Of a stretch of 64,000 bases of DNA, positions 27,755-35,363 are shown piece by piece. Position numbers and translations under genes: made by a program. The stretch lies in NCBI RefSeq assembly GCF_014191255.1, contig NZ_JACHWH010000001.1, forward strand, positions 1-64,000, in the 5' to 3' direction. Below the pieces are notes generated by a model, which saw only the letters and a program-made list of their open reading frames with translations, was not told where the DNA came from and searched no databases. The stretch's first letter is position 1; the number at the start of each line of letters is the position of its first letter. The DNA is from Amycolatopsis bartoniae. Its GTDB lineage: Bacteria; Actinomycetota; Actinomycetes; Mycobacteriales; Pseudonocardiaceae.

Positions 27755-29146
27755 ATGGGCAACGACGCACTGCTGACGAAACTCCGCGAAGCGCTCGGGA
27801 AGGACGCCGTCCTGACCGACACCGACGTCACCGAAAGCTACTCGCGCGACATGATGCCGCTGGCTCCGTCCGGGCGGCCGTTGGCGGTGGTGCTGCCCTC
27901 CGACGTCGAGGGAGTCCAGGCGACGGTGCGGGCCTGCGCGGAGGCGAAGGTGCCCATCGTCCCGCGCGGCGCCGGCAGCGGGCTGTCCGGCGCCGCGAAC
28001 GCGATCGACGGCTGCGTGGTGCTGGTGATGACCAGGTTCGACCGGATCCTGGAGGTCGACCCCGGCAACCGGCTCGCCGTCGTGCAGCCGGGCGTGGTGA
28101 ACCTCGACTTCCGCAACGCGGTGGAGAAGCACGGGCTGTTCTACCCGCCGGACCCGTCGAGCTACGACTGGTGCACCATCGGCGGCAACCTGTCCACCAA
28201 CGCGGGCGGGCTGTGCTGCGTGAAGTACGGCGTGACCACGGACGCGGTGCTGGGCCTGGAGGTCGTGCTGGCGGACGGCTCGGTGCTGAAGACCGGACGG
28301 CGGACCGTGAAGGGCGTGGCGGGCTACGACCTGACCAAGCTGTTCATCGGCAGCGAGGGCACGCTCGGCGTCATCACGCAGGCCACGGTGGCGCTGCGCC
28401 CGCTGCCCCAGGCGCCCGCCACGCTCGTCGCCGGGTTCGACGACACCGAGAAGGCGGGCGAGGCGGTCACGCGGATCGTGCGCGAGGGCCTCGTGCCGTC
28501 GCTGATGGAGATCATGGACGCCAGCTCCATCAAGGCGGCCGAGCACTACCTGAACACCGACCTCGGCACCGGCGACGAGTGCCAGGCGCTGCTGCTGTGC
28601 CAGTCCGACTCCGGCGGCGAGGTGGCGCGCCGCGAGCTGGCTGTGATCGAGCAGATCTGCAACGACTGCGAGGCGACGATGGCCTACGCCACCGACGACC
28701 TCGAAGAGGGCCGGATGCTGATGCAGGCGCGGCGCGTCGTGCTCACCGCACTGGAGGAGTACGGCATCTGGCTGACCGACGACGTGTCCGTGCCGCGGAC
28801 GCGCATCGCCGAGCTGATCCTGGGCTGCCAGCGGATCAGCGACGAGGTCGGGCTGCGGATCGCGGTGGTCGGACACGCCGGCGACGGCAACATGCACCCG
28901 ACGATCGTCTACGCGCCGGGCTCGGAGGAGGAGTTCCAGCGGGCGCGCAAGGCGTTCGACGACATCCTGGAGGTGGCGTTGTCGCTCGGCGGCACGATCA
29001 CCGGGGAGCACGGGGTGGGGCGGATCAAGCGCGAGTGGCTGGAGCGGGAGATCGGCCCCGTGGGAATCCGCGTGCACCGGCAGCTCAAGCAGGCGCTGGA
29101 CCCGGAGAACCTGTTCAACCCCGGCTCGATGTTCTCGATGGCGTGA
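27755..29146 (+). CDS. FAD-linked oxidase, glycolate/D-lactate dehydrogenase (GlcD-like)
   Basis: 463 aa. FAD-binding PCMH domain at about 35-215 (VPIVPRGAGSGLSGAANAIDG, STNAGGLCCVKYG, GYDLTKLFIGSEGTLGVIT), then the FAD-oxidase C-terminal domain with a histidine-rich active-site motif GHAGDGNMHPTIVY near 375 and GEHGVGRIKREWL near 425. It oxidises a 2-hydroxyacid to a 2-oxoacid. No GlcE/GlcF partners are adjacent. ATG 27755 begins at the conserved N-terminus; no ribosome site is evident, so the mRNA may be near-leaderless. It ends three bases before the toxin-antitoxin operator. Confidence 0.9.
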   Translation: MGNDALLTKLREALGKDAVLTDTDVTESYSRDMMPLAPSGRPLAVVLPSDVEGVQATVRACAEAKVPIVPRGAGSGLSGAANAIDGCVVLVMTRFDRILEVDPGNRLAVVQPGVVNLDFRNAVEKHGLFYPPDPSSYDWCTIGGNLSTNAGGLCCVKYGVTTDAVLGLEVVLADGSVLKTGRRTVKGVAGYDLTKLFIGSEGTLGVITQATVALRPLPQAPATLVAGFDDTEKAGEAVTRIVREGLVPSLMEIMDASSIKAAEHYLNTDLGTGDECQALLLCQSDSGGEVARRELAVIEQICNDCEATMAYATDDLEEGRMLMQARRVVLTALEEYGIWLTDDVSVPRTRIAELILGCQRISDEVGLRIAVVGHAGDGNMHPTIVYAPGSEEEFQRARKAFDDILEVALSLGGTITGEHGVGRIKREWLEREIGPVGIRVHRQLKQALDPENLFNPGSMFSMA

Positions 29147-29148
29147 AC

Positions 29149-29168
29149 GTACTACTTTTGCGTAGTAC
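29149..29168. promoter_or_regulatory. Toxin-antitoxin operator
   Basis: GTACTAC-N6-GTAGTAC, a perfect 7-base-arm inverted repeat ending nine bases before the antitoxin start. The antitoxin-toxin complex of such modules normally binds a site in this position to repress its own genes. TAGTAC within it could serve as the -10 element. Confidence 0.75.
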
Positions 29169-29177
29169 ACTGGCTTC

Positions 29178-29450
29178 GTGACCGAGGTGCCAGTGCGCGA
29201 GCTCAACCAGGACACGGCCGGTGTTCTCGCGCGCGTGAAACGCGGCGAAGAGGTCGAGATCACCGAGCGCGGCAAGGTCATCGCTCGCCTCGTTCCCGCG
29301 CAGCCGAGTCCGGTGTCCGCGCTGATCGCCAGCGGCAAGCTGCGGCCACCCACGGTGACCAGCCGCATCCCGCGGCCCGCCGGGCCGGTGAGGACCGATC
29401 AGGAGGCAGGCGAACTCCTGCGCGAGATGCGCGACGACGAGCGGTACTGA
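29178..29450 (+). CDS. Phd/YefM-type antitoxin
   Basis: 90 aa. The N-terminal DNA-binding fold carries PVRELNQDTAGVLARVKRGEEVEITERGKVIARLVP, the usual Phd/YefM pattern. The C-terminal 40 residues are charged and probably disordered until bound to the toxin. It neutralises the PIN-domain toxin encoded next. The GTG start has almost no leader. The stop overlaps the toxin ATG by one base (TGATG). Confidence 0.88.
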   Translation: MTEVPVRELNQDTAGVLARVKRGEEVEITERGKVIARLVPAQPSPVSALIASGKLRPPTVTSRIPRPAGPVRTDQEAGELLREMRDDERY

Positions 29451-29848
29451 TGATCTATCTCGACACGGCTGCCCTGGTGAAGCTGATCCGGCGGGAGCCG
29501 GAGAGTGACGCGCTCGCGGACTGGCTCGACGAACGGAGTTCGACACTGCTGGTCTCCTCGGCGCTCGCCGAGGTCGAGCTGCCGCGGGCGCTCCGGCGGA
29601 CCGAGCCGGAACTGCTCCCCGGCGTACCCGCGCTGCTCGGCCGGATCGGCATCTACGAGATCGACGAACTGGTCCGGAGCACGGCGGCCGGTTACCGCAC
29701 ACCCGAACTCCGTTCGCTCGATGCGATCCACCTCGCCACGGCACAGGCGATTTTCGGCGAGCAGCTGAGCAGCTTCGTCACCTACGACCGGCGGCTGCTG
29801 GCCTGCGCGGACGCGGCCGGGCTGCCGACCGCCGCGCCGGGGACCTAG
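29450..29848 (+). CDS. vapC: VapC-like PIN-domain ribonuclease toxin
   Basis: 132 aa. The acidic metal-binding residues of a PIN nuclease are visible: Asp5 (IYLDTAALVKLI), Glu41 (SALAEVELPRAL), Asp91 (RSLDAIHLATA) and Asp113 (TYDRRL). VapC toxins cut specific tRNAs or rRNA when freed from the antitoxin. It is translated from an ATG overlapping the antitoxin stop. It ends on the same CTAG that holds the stop of the convergent dedA gene. Confidence 0.9.
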   Translation: MIYLDTAALVKLIRREPESDALADWLDERSSTLLVSSALAEVELPRALRRTEPELLPGVPALLGRIGIYEIDELVRSTAAGYRTPELRSLDAIHLATAQAIFGEQLSSFVTYDRRLLACADAAGLPTAAPGT

Positions 29849-30549
29849 CGGTCGATGCGCGGGATCCGCTGCGTGACCTCGGCGTCGGTCTCGGCGGCTG
29901 GGGCGTGGCGCTTCTCGCGGCGGTTGCGGGCGTACTCGACGATCAGCGGCACCACCGACACGAGCACGATCAGGATGAAGATCGCCTCGATGTTGTTCTT
30001 GATGAACGAGATGTTGCCCAGCACGTGGCCCAGCGCCGTGATGCCCGCGGCCCACAGGATGCCGCCGATGATCGTGTACGTGAAGTACTTCTTCGCGTCC
30101 ATCCGGCCGACGCCCGCGATCCACGTGATGAACGTGCGCACGAACGGCACGAACCGGGCCAGCACGACCGCCTTCGGGCCGTGCTTCTCCAGGAACGCGT
30201 GCGTCTTGTCGACGTACTCCTGTTTGAAGAACCGCGAGTCGGGCCGTTTGAACAACGCCGGCCCGGCCTTGTAGCCGATGAAGTACCCGACCGCGTTGCC
30301 GAGCAGCGCCGCGACGCTCACCACCAGGCACACCAGCCACAGCGGGGTGTGGATCGAGCCCTGCGCGACGAACAGGCCCGCGGTGAACAGCAGCGAGTCA
30401 CCGGGCAGCACCGGGAAGACGCTGCTCTCGATGAAGATGACCAGGCACAGCCCGACGATGACGTACGCGCCGAACTGGGTCAGCAGGTACTCCGGGTTGA
30501 ACCACTTCGGCATCAGGGCAAGCGTGGTCGTGGTCTCGGCGAGGATCAC
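29845..30549 (-). CDS. DedA-family membrane protein
   Basis: 234 aa with four to five membrane segments. Family motifs: VIFIESSVFPVLPGDSLLFTAGL, GNAVGYFIGYKAGPALF and AVVLARFVPFVRTFITWIAGVGRMDAKKY. The C-terminus is cytoplasmic and charged. Likely role: transport or scrambling of lipid carriers in the cytoplasmic membrane. It lies 43 bases after the small membrane protein gene and probably belongs to its transcript. It is distinct in sequence from the other DedA protein in the window (22286-22975). Confidence 0.9.
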   Translation of the reverse strand: MILAETTTTLALMPKWFNPEYLLTQFGAYVIVGLCLVIFIESSVFPVLPGDSLLFTAGLFVAQGSIHTPLWLVCLVVSVAALLGNAVGYFIGYKAGPALFKRPDSRFFKQEYVDKTHAFLEKHGPKAVVLARFVPFVRTFITWIAGVGRMDAKKYFTYTIIGGILWAAGITALGHVLGNISFIKNNIEAIFILIVLVSVVPLIVEYARNRREKRHAPAAETDAEVTQRIPRIDR

Positions 30550-30592
30550 ACCGACAAACGGTACAGGGTGACCCTGTGTCGCCTCTGTGGGC

Positions 30593-30889
30593 TCAGAACA
30601 GAGTCATCAGGCCGATCACCGCACCGGTCGCCAGCCCGAGGAGCGCCGCGAGCAGCAGGACCCAGTACGCGGGCAGCGGACCGGCGGGCAGCTTGGGCCG
30701 GATCGCGGGATGACGCACGGTGGGCGGTTCGAGCGCGGCCCGCTCGCGCTCCAGCGCCTCGCCCCCGACACCGGACAGCAGGCCGTACTGGGGTGGCACG
30801 CTCGGCGCACGATCGGTGGGCGGCGCGCTCCTCGCCTGCGCGCGCAGCGCCTCGGCCAGCAGGCGCTCCGGGTCCGGACCATCGCTCAC
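30593..30889 (-). CDS. Small tail-anchored membrane protein, unknown
   Basis: 98 aa. A hydrophilic, Ala/Arg/Pro-rich N-terminal part (DPERLLAEALRAQARSAPP) is followed by one C-terminal helix (YWVLLLAALLGLATGAVIGLMTLF) that runs to the end, so it should be tail-anchored with its N-terminus in the cytoplasm. GTG 30889 is chosen from context. It lies five bases after the monooxygenase gene and 43 before dedA, suggesting one operon. I do not recognise the family. Confidence 0.62.
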   Translation of the reverse strand: MSDGPDPERLLAEALRAQARSAPPTDRAPSVPPQYGLLSGVGGEALERERAALEPPTVRHPAIRPKLPAGPLPAYWVLLLAALLGLATGAVIGLMTLF

Positions 30890-30894
30890 CCACT

Positions 30895-31926
30895 TCAGCT
30901 TAGTCGGGGCGGCGACCAGTCCCAGACCCGTGCGGTGCTCCGCCGCACGGCCGCTTCCGGAAGCCATCGGGTGGTCAGGGCCACCAAACCGTGGACGAGC
31001 GGGTTCGGCGAGACGGCCGTTTCCCCCTTGCGCCGGGCGGTGTGCGCGATCATCCGCGTGCGGGGCAGGCGCTCGCGGTCGTAGCGGGCGAGTGCGGCGG
31101 GTACTGGCTCGTCGCGCAGCGCCGCGGCGAGGGTGACCGCGTCCTCGATTGCCTGGCACGCGCCCTGACCGAGGTCGGGGGTCACGGCGTGGGCGGCGTC
31201 GCCGAGCAGGACGACGTTGCCGTGCACGTAGCTCGGGAGCGGGCCGAGGTCTAGGATTTCGTTGCGCAGCACGGTTTCCGTGGCCGCGAGCAGCTCGGGG
31301 ATCGGCTCGTGCCACGTCCGCACCGCTTCCGGGCCGTCCGCGCGTGAGCCGAGCGCCCAGCAGGCCCGGCCGCCCGGAAGCGGGTGGATCATGAAGTACC
31401 GGCCGCGCCCCAAGGTGAAGCTGCCCTCCACCTCGACGCCCTCGGCGACACCGCGCCAGGCCGTGTACCGGCGCCGTGGCTGGGGCGCGTCCCAGAGCAG
31501 GTTCCGAAAGGTGCTGTGTACCCCGTCGGCCGCGACGACCAGGTCCGCGTACGGGACCGCCGTCACCCGCCGCCCGGTGCGGATGACATCGCCGGGGAGT
31601 TCGCCGAGCAGCACCCGGTGGAGTTCGGCGCGGTGGAAGGCCGCGAGCGGGACGTCGCGGCCTTCCCGGAAACGCCGCAGGTACCGACCCGACGGCAGCC
31701 GCTGATTGCCCGTGACCTGGGAGAACGCGGCGTGCTCGCGCACCCGGTCACCGATGCCCAGCTCGTCGAGCGCGCGCATCGCGTTGGTGGCGAGCGACAG
31801 CCCGGCGCCGACCTCCTTCAGCTCGGCGGCCTGCTCCAGCACCTCGACCGACCAGCCGATGCGGCGCAGGGCGATGGCCGCCGTCAGACCGCCGATGCCC
31901 CCGCCCACCACGACGGCCTCAGGCAT
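30895..31926 (-). CDS. FAD-dependent monooxygenase (PHBH fold)
   Basis: 343 aa group A flavoprotein hydroxylase. FAD-binding GGGIGG at residues 8-13, the DG motif in LVVAADGVHSTF, and the GD motif in LLGDAAHAVTPDLGQGACQAIEDA. It hydroxylates an aromatic or polyketide-like substrate with NAD(P)H and oxygen. It is shorter than p-hydroxybenzoate hydroxylase (about 390 aa). Its start overlaps the stop of the broken regulator gene by eight bases, so the two once formed a repressor-enzyme operon. Confidence 0.88.
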   Translation of the reverse strand: MPEAVVVGGGIGGLTAAIALRRIGWSVEVLEQAAELKEVGAGLSLATNAMRALDELGIGDRVREHAAFSQVTGNQRLPSGRYLRRFREGRDVPLAAFHRAELHRVLLGELPGDVIRTGRRVTAVPYADLVVAADGVHSTFRNLLWDAPQPRRRYTAWRGVAEGVEVEGSFTLGRGRYFMIHPLPGGRACWALGSRADGPEAVRTWHEPIPELLAATETVLRNEILDLGPLPSYVHGNVVLLGDAAHAVTPDLGQGACQAIEDAVTLAAALRDEPVPAALARYDRERLPRTRMIAHTARRKGETAVSPNPLVHGLVALTTRWLPEAAVRRSTARVWDWSPPRLS

Positions 31927-32232
31927 CGCCGGGTCCCTTCGCTTGCTCGAACACGCCGGCCATCCACGAGAACGCCCGGTCGGCGTCCCGCAGCCGCGCC
32001 GGATCGGGCCCGGCGAGTTCGAGCCCAGCCCTGGCGAGCTGCCCGAACGAGGCGAGCGACGCGATCCGCGCGCGGATCACCCGCTCCCACGCGTGGTCCT
32101 CCATCCGGAAGTACGTGGTGCGCTCACCGCGACCGGTGCGCTTGCTGACCAGACCGGCGCCGACCAGCAGCCGCATGTTGCTGGTCAGCGACGCGCGGCT
32201 GGCTCGACCCAGTCGAGCACCTGCTCGCTCAT
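31919..32232 (-). pseudogene. GbsR/MarR-like regulator with internal deletion and frameshift
   Basis: From ATG 32232 the frame reads MSEQVLDWVE, a typical start for GbsR-type regulators, then stops after 15 codons. A second frame carries the rest of the family: SRASLTSNMRLLVGAGLVSKR, GERTTYFRMEDHAWERV, and a helical tail to 31919. The roughly 40 residues that normally link these parts (first helices of the winged domain) are absent. The simplest reading is an internal deletion with frameshift. An alternative is a 117-aa protein from ATG 32272, but that start lies upstream of the palindrome and inside nagA. Confidence 0.6.
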
Positions 32233-32239
32233 GCCGGCA

Positions 32240-32261
32240 GATGCCAGTCCCGACTGGCATC
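32240..32261. promoter_or_regulatory. Operator palindrome of the broken regulator
   Basis: Arms of 10 bases, GATGCCAGTC and GACTGGCATC, separated by CC. It ends seven bases before the regulator's ATG and overlaps the end of nagA. No U-run follows it, which favours an operator over a nagA terminator. Confidence 0.6.
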
Positions 32262-33396
32262 AAGTCAACCACTCACCGCCACGCAGGACGCGGGACGGGC
32301 GCAGGTCGTCGTCGAGGATGACGATGTCCGCGGCCAGGCCGGTCTCCAGCGAACCGGTGCGGTCCTCGATGCCGAGCAGCTCCGCGGGCCGTCCGGAGGT
32401 CGCGCGCACCGCGTCGGGGATGCTCAGGCCCGCGCCGCGCACGAGGTTGCGGAACGCGACGTCCATGGTCAGCGTGCTGCCCGCGAGCGAGCCCGTCTCC
32501 GCGAGCGTGGCCACGCCGTCGTGGACGTCGACCTCCAGCCGCCCCAGGTGGTAGCGGCCGTCGGCGGCGTCGGTGGCGGACATCGCGTCGGTGATCAGCA
32601 CCGTCCGGCCGCGACCCGCGTGCGTCGCGGCCAGGCGCAGGACCGTCGGGTGGACGTGCACGAGGTCGCAGATCAGCTCGACCGTGACGCGCTCGTCGTC
32701 CAGCAGCGCGCCGATCGGGCCGGGTTCGCGGTGGTGCAGCGGGCGCATCCCGTTGAACAGGTGGGTGCCGACGGTGGCGCCCGCGTCGATCGCGGGCCGG
32801 ATCTGCTCCTCCGTGCCGTCGGTGTGCCCGATCGCGGCGATCACGCCGGACTCGGTGAGCTGGCGGACCGCCCGCACGCCACCGGCCAGCTCGGGCGCGA
32901 TCGTCACCATCCGGACGTGCCCGTGCCCCGCGCGCAGCAGCGCGTCGACCGACGCCGTGTCCGGCTCCAGCAGCACCGCCGGGTCGTGCGCGCCGCAGCG
33001 GGCCTCGGCGATGAACGGGCCCTCCAGGTGGATACCGGCCAGCTCGCCGTCCTCGACCAGCTCGCGCAGCGCGGCCAGCTGGTCGACCAGCGAGCGGATC
33101 GGCTCGGACACCAGGCTGGCCAGCATGGTGGTGGTGCCGTGGCGGCGGTGCGCGGCGATCGCGCGCGCGATCTCCTTCGAGTCCGCGCTGGAGAACGAGC
33201 CGCCACCGCCGCCATGGCAGTGCGTGTCGACGAAGCCGGGGACGACGAGTCCACCGCCCAGCTCGACGTGGTCACCCGGCGGCGGGGTGCCGGTGCCGAT
33301 GCCAGAGATCCGCCCGTCGGCGACGGCCAGCCAGCCGTCGTCCACGAGCCCTTCGGGGAGCGCCAGCCTGCCGCCGGTCAGCACGAAGTCCGTCAC
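32260..33396 (-). CDS. nagA: N-acetylglucosamine-6-phosphate deacetylase
   Basis: Removes acetate from GlcNAc-6-phosphate in amino-sugar use and cell-wall recycling. It is 378 aa. Amidohydrolase motifs: PGFVDTHCHGGGGGSF at the first metal site, HLEGPFI (metal-binding Glu), AAIGHTDGT, GTHLFNGMRPLHHREPG and ITDAMSAT with the catalytic Asp. GTG 33396 follows GGAG; an in-frame start at 33429 is rejected because it overlaps the operator. A DasR-like site upstream links it to the GlcNAc regulon. No nagB is in the window. Confidence 0.93.
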   Translation of the reverse strand: MTDFVLTGGRLALPEGLVDDGWLAVADGRISGIGTGTPPPGDHVELGGGLVVPGFVDTHCHGGGGGSFSSADSKEIARAIAAHRRHGTTTMLASLVSEPIRSLVDQLAALRELVEDGELAGIHLEGPFIAEARCGAHDPAVLLEPDTASVDALLRAGHGHVRMVTIAPELAGGVRAVRQLTESGVIAAIGHTDGTEEQIRPAIDAGATVGTHLFNGMRPLHHREPGPIGALLDDERVTVELICDLVHVHPTVLRLAATHAGRGRTVLITDAMSATDAADGRYHLGRLEVDVHDGVATLAETGSLAGSTLTMDVAFRNLVRGAGLSIPDAVRATSGRPAELLGIEDRTGSLETGLAADIVILDDDLRPSRVLRGGEWLT

Positions 33397-33410
33397 GCGC
33401 TCCAGCGTAC

Positions 33411-33426
33411 ATTGGTCTAAACCAAA
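33411..33426. promoter_or_regulatory. DasR-like operator (dre site) upstream of nagA
   Basis: ATTGGTCTAAACCAAA matches the dre consensus ACTGGTCTAGACCACT at 12 of 16 bases and is itself an inverted repeat (TTGGT-N4-ACCAA). DasR is known to control nagA in Streptomyces, with glucosamine-6-phosphate as inducer. It lies 15 bases before the nagA start. Confidence 0.75.
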
Positions 33427-33437
33427 CACGGCAGGAT

Positions 33438-34043
33438 TCAGCCGCTCATGGCCTTCTGAAGCGATTCAAGTGCCCGGCTCGCCGTCGACTTCACCGTGCC
33501 CTTCGAGATGCCCGCCGCCTCGGAGATCTCCGCCTCCGACAGCCCGCCGTAGTACCGCAGCACCAGCACCTCGCGCTGCCGCGGCGGCAGCTTCGACAGG
33601 GCGCTGACCACGGCCTGGTGCTCGTTGGACAGCATCGCGAGGCTCTCCGCCGAGCGCGCGTTGACCGCGTGCGGCGGGACGTACTCGCGGGCCGTCTTGC
33701 GCCGGCGCAGCACGCTGCGCGACCCGTTGACCACTGCCGTCCGCAGGTAGCCGACCGCCGCCTGGGCGTCGCGCAGCTTCCCCCAGTTGCGGTACAGCCC
33801 GGTGAACGCCTCCTGCACGACGTCCTCCGCCGTGGCGGGTTCGTCGACGAGCAGGATGGCGAGCCGCACCAGTCGCATGCGGTGGGTCCGGTAGAGGTCT
33901 TCGAGCGTCAGTGGTGCGGCGGGCTGTGCCGGCGCCTGTTCCACTCCGTCGATCGTGCGCAAGTGCCCGAGCGTCCGCTCGACGCTGCGCTCCGCGCTGC
34001 CTTCCGGCATGTAGTCCTGCCCGTCCTCGACCTTCGTCTGCAC
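33438..34043 (-). CDS. ECF-like RNA polymerase sigma factor (SigE-family)
   Basis: 201 aa. Region 2 lies in LYRTHRMRLVRLAILLVDEPATAEDVVQEAFTGLYRNW (about 60-100) and region 4 in LPPRQREVLVLRYYGGLSEAEISEAAGISKGTVKSTASRALESL at the C-terminus. It directs RNA polymerase to a small set of promoters. GTG 34043 sits behind GGAGGA, though with a short spacer; a GTG at 34079 is the alternative. No anti-sigma gene is adjacent, so its control is not visible. The unusually long N-terminal extension (about 50 residues) is hydrophilic. Confidence 0.87.
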   Translation of the reverse strand: MQTKVEDGQDYMPEGSAERSVERTLGHLRTIDGVEQAPAQPAAPLTLEDLYRTHRMRLVRLAILLVDEPATAEDVVQEAFTGLYRNWGKLRDAQAAVGYLRTAVVNGSRSVLRRRKTAREYVPPHAVNARSAESLAMLSNEHQAVVSALSKLPPRQREVLVLRYYGGLSEAEISEAAGISKGTVKSTASRALESLQKAMSG

Positions 34044-34144
34044 ATGTCCTCCACGCGCGCCCAGGGTATCGGGTTGCACCGGGAACCCACACCGCGCGCA
34101 CGGGTAGCGTGCGGGCAGAAATCGGAGGACGCGGAGGTAACGGG

Positions 34145-34420
34145 ATGGCCTGGTTCCTGGTGGAGACGCGCTACGCGCAGGACAAGTACCGCGACGTGCG
34201 GCCGAGGCACCGGGAGTACCTGCTCGAACTCGCCGAGCAGGGTGTGGTCGCGGTCGCGGGCCCGCTGGCCGACGACACGGGTGGCGTGATCCTCGTCCAG
34301 GCCGACGACGAGGCGGCGCTGGAGAAGGTGCTCGACGCCGACCCGTACCACGTCGAAGGCGCGCTGGAGAGCCGGACGGTGCGCGAGTACAAGCCGGTCC
34401 TGGGCTCCTGGGTGCGGTAG
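34145..34420 (+). CDS. YCII-related domain protein
   Basis: 91 aa. Ferredoxin-like YCII fold: MAWFLVETRYAQDKYRDVRPRHREYLLELAEQG, VVAVAGPLADDTGGVILVQADDEAALEKVLDADPYHVEGALES. The conserved His and Asp of this family (HREYL, DPYH) are present. YCII proteins include a dehydrochlorinase-like enzyme, but most are uncharacterised. ATG follows GGAGGT. Its stop codon is inside the terminator stem shared with the convergent SDR gene. Confidence 0.85.
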   Translation: MAWFLVETRYAQDKYRDVRPRHREYLLELAEQGVVAVAGPLADDTGGVILVQADDEAALEKVLDADPYHVEGALESRTVREYKPVLGSWVR

Positions 34421-34431
34421 GAGCCCAGGAC
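34397..34431. terminator. Bidirectional terminator across the YCII stop codon
   Basis: GTCCTGGGCTCC (34397-34408) pairs perfectly with 34420-34431 around an 11-base loop. The stem includes the last codons and the TAG of the YCII gene and lies just beyond the end of the convergent SDR gene (34437). Confidence 0.75.
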
Positions 34432-34436
34432 GCAGT

Positions 34437-35312
34437 TCAGCGGGTCGCCGCGCGCCCGCCGTGGCCAGTGATCGCCGCCTCGCGGGAGCCGCGGGCCTTG
34501 ATGTCCTCCAGCGCCGCCTTGTCGGCCGCCGGGATCAGCCGCCGGGAGCCCAGCTCGATGATCGGCGGCAGGAACGACCGCAGCAGCTTCAGCGCCAGCA
34601 CCCACTTCGGCACGTGGATCGTCCGCGCGCGCTTCAGCACGCCGGCCTCCAGGTGGTCCAGCGCCACGTCCAGCGGGTACGTCTTGCCCATGGGCCCCAT
34701 GGAGGCCCGCAGCTTGCCGAACACCGGGTGCGCGTCCGCGCCGTCCACCAGGTCGGTGCGGATCCACGTCGGGTGCGCGACGCCGACCTTCACGCCCAGG
34801 TGCGCGACCTCCGCGCGGAGGCTGTTGCAGAACGCCTCCACCCCGGCCTTGGCGGCGCAGTAGTTCGCCATGCCGGGCGCGTGGGTGATCGCCGCGAGGG
34901 ACGAGATCGCCAGCAGGTAGCCCTTGCGCTCGATGACGTGCGGCAGCGTGACCCGGAAGGTCCGCCACACGCCGAGCAGGTCCACCTCGAACACCTTCTC
35001 GAACGCCTCGCGGTCGACCGACCGGACGAAGCCGGTGGTGGCGATGCCCGCGTTGGCGACGACGATGTCGATTCCGCCGAAGTGCTCGACCACCCCGGCC
35101 GTCGCCTTTTCGAGCGCGTCCCAGTCCGTCACGTCGGCTTCCCAGGCGTGCGCCGCGTCGCCGATGCGCTCCGCGACCTTGCGCTGCTCCTCGACTTCGA
35201 GACCGACCAGAGCGACCTTCGCGCCCTGCGCGGCGAGCCGTTCCGCGAGCCCGGCCCCGATGCCGCGCGCAGCTCCGGTGATGAGCACGACCTTGCCCTT
35301 TACATTGGCCAT
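34437..35312 (-). CDS. Short-chain dehydrogenase/reductase
   Basis: 291 aa SDR with a C-terminal extension. NAD(P) site TGAARGIG near residue 11, VANAGIA near 84, and catalytic ANYCAAKAGV (Tyr, Lys) near 152. The final 70 residues (VPKWVLALKLLRSFLPPIIELGSRR) include an amphipathic or membrane-associating helix, as in actinobacterial SDRs that act on lipids or steroids. ATG 35312 matches the family start better than the GTG/ATG nine bases earlier. Possible operator repeats lie 27-47 bases upstream. Confidence 0.87.
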   Translation of the reverse strand: MANVKGKVVLITGAARGIGAGLAERLAAQGAKVALVGLEVEEQRKVAERIGDAAHAWEADVTDWDALEKATAGVVEHFGGIDIVVANAGIATTGFVRSVDREAFEKVFEVDLLGVWRTFRVTLPHVIERKGYLLAISSLAAITHAPGMANYCAAKAGVEAFCNSLRAEVAHLGVKVGVAHPTWIRTDLVDGADAHPVFGKLRASMGPMGKTYPLDVALDHLEAGVLKRARTIHVPKWVLALKLLRSFLPPIIELGSRRLIPAADKAALEDIKARGSREAAITGHGGRAATR

Positions 35313-35338
35313 GACCAGCACCGTACCTCAACCTACCG

Positions 35339-35359
35339 GGAGTAAGCTACTCCTGAGTA
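35339..35359. promoter_or_regulatory. Nested inverted repeats upstream of the SDR gene
   Basis: GGAGTA-N3-TACTCC (35339-35353) overlaps TACTC-N2-GAGTA (35348-35359), so GAGTAAGC occurs twice. The arrangement resembles TetR/MarR-type operators, but no regulator is adjacent. Confidence 0.45.
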
Positions 35360-35363
35360 AGCG

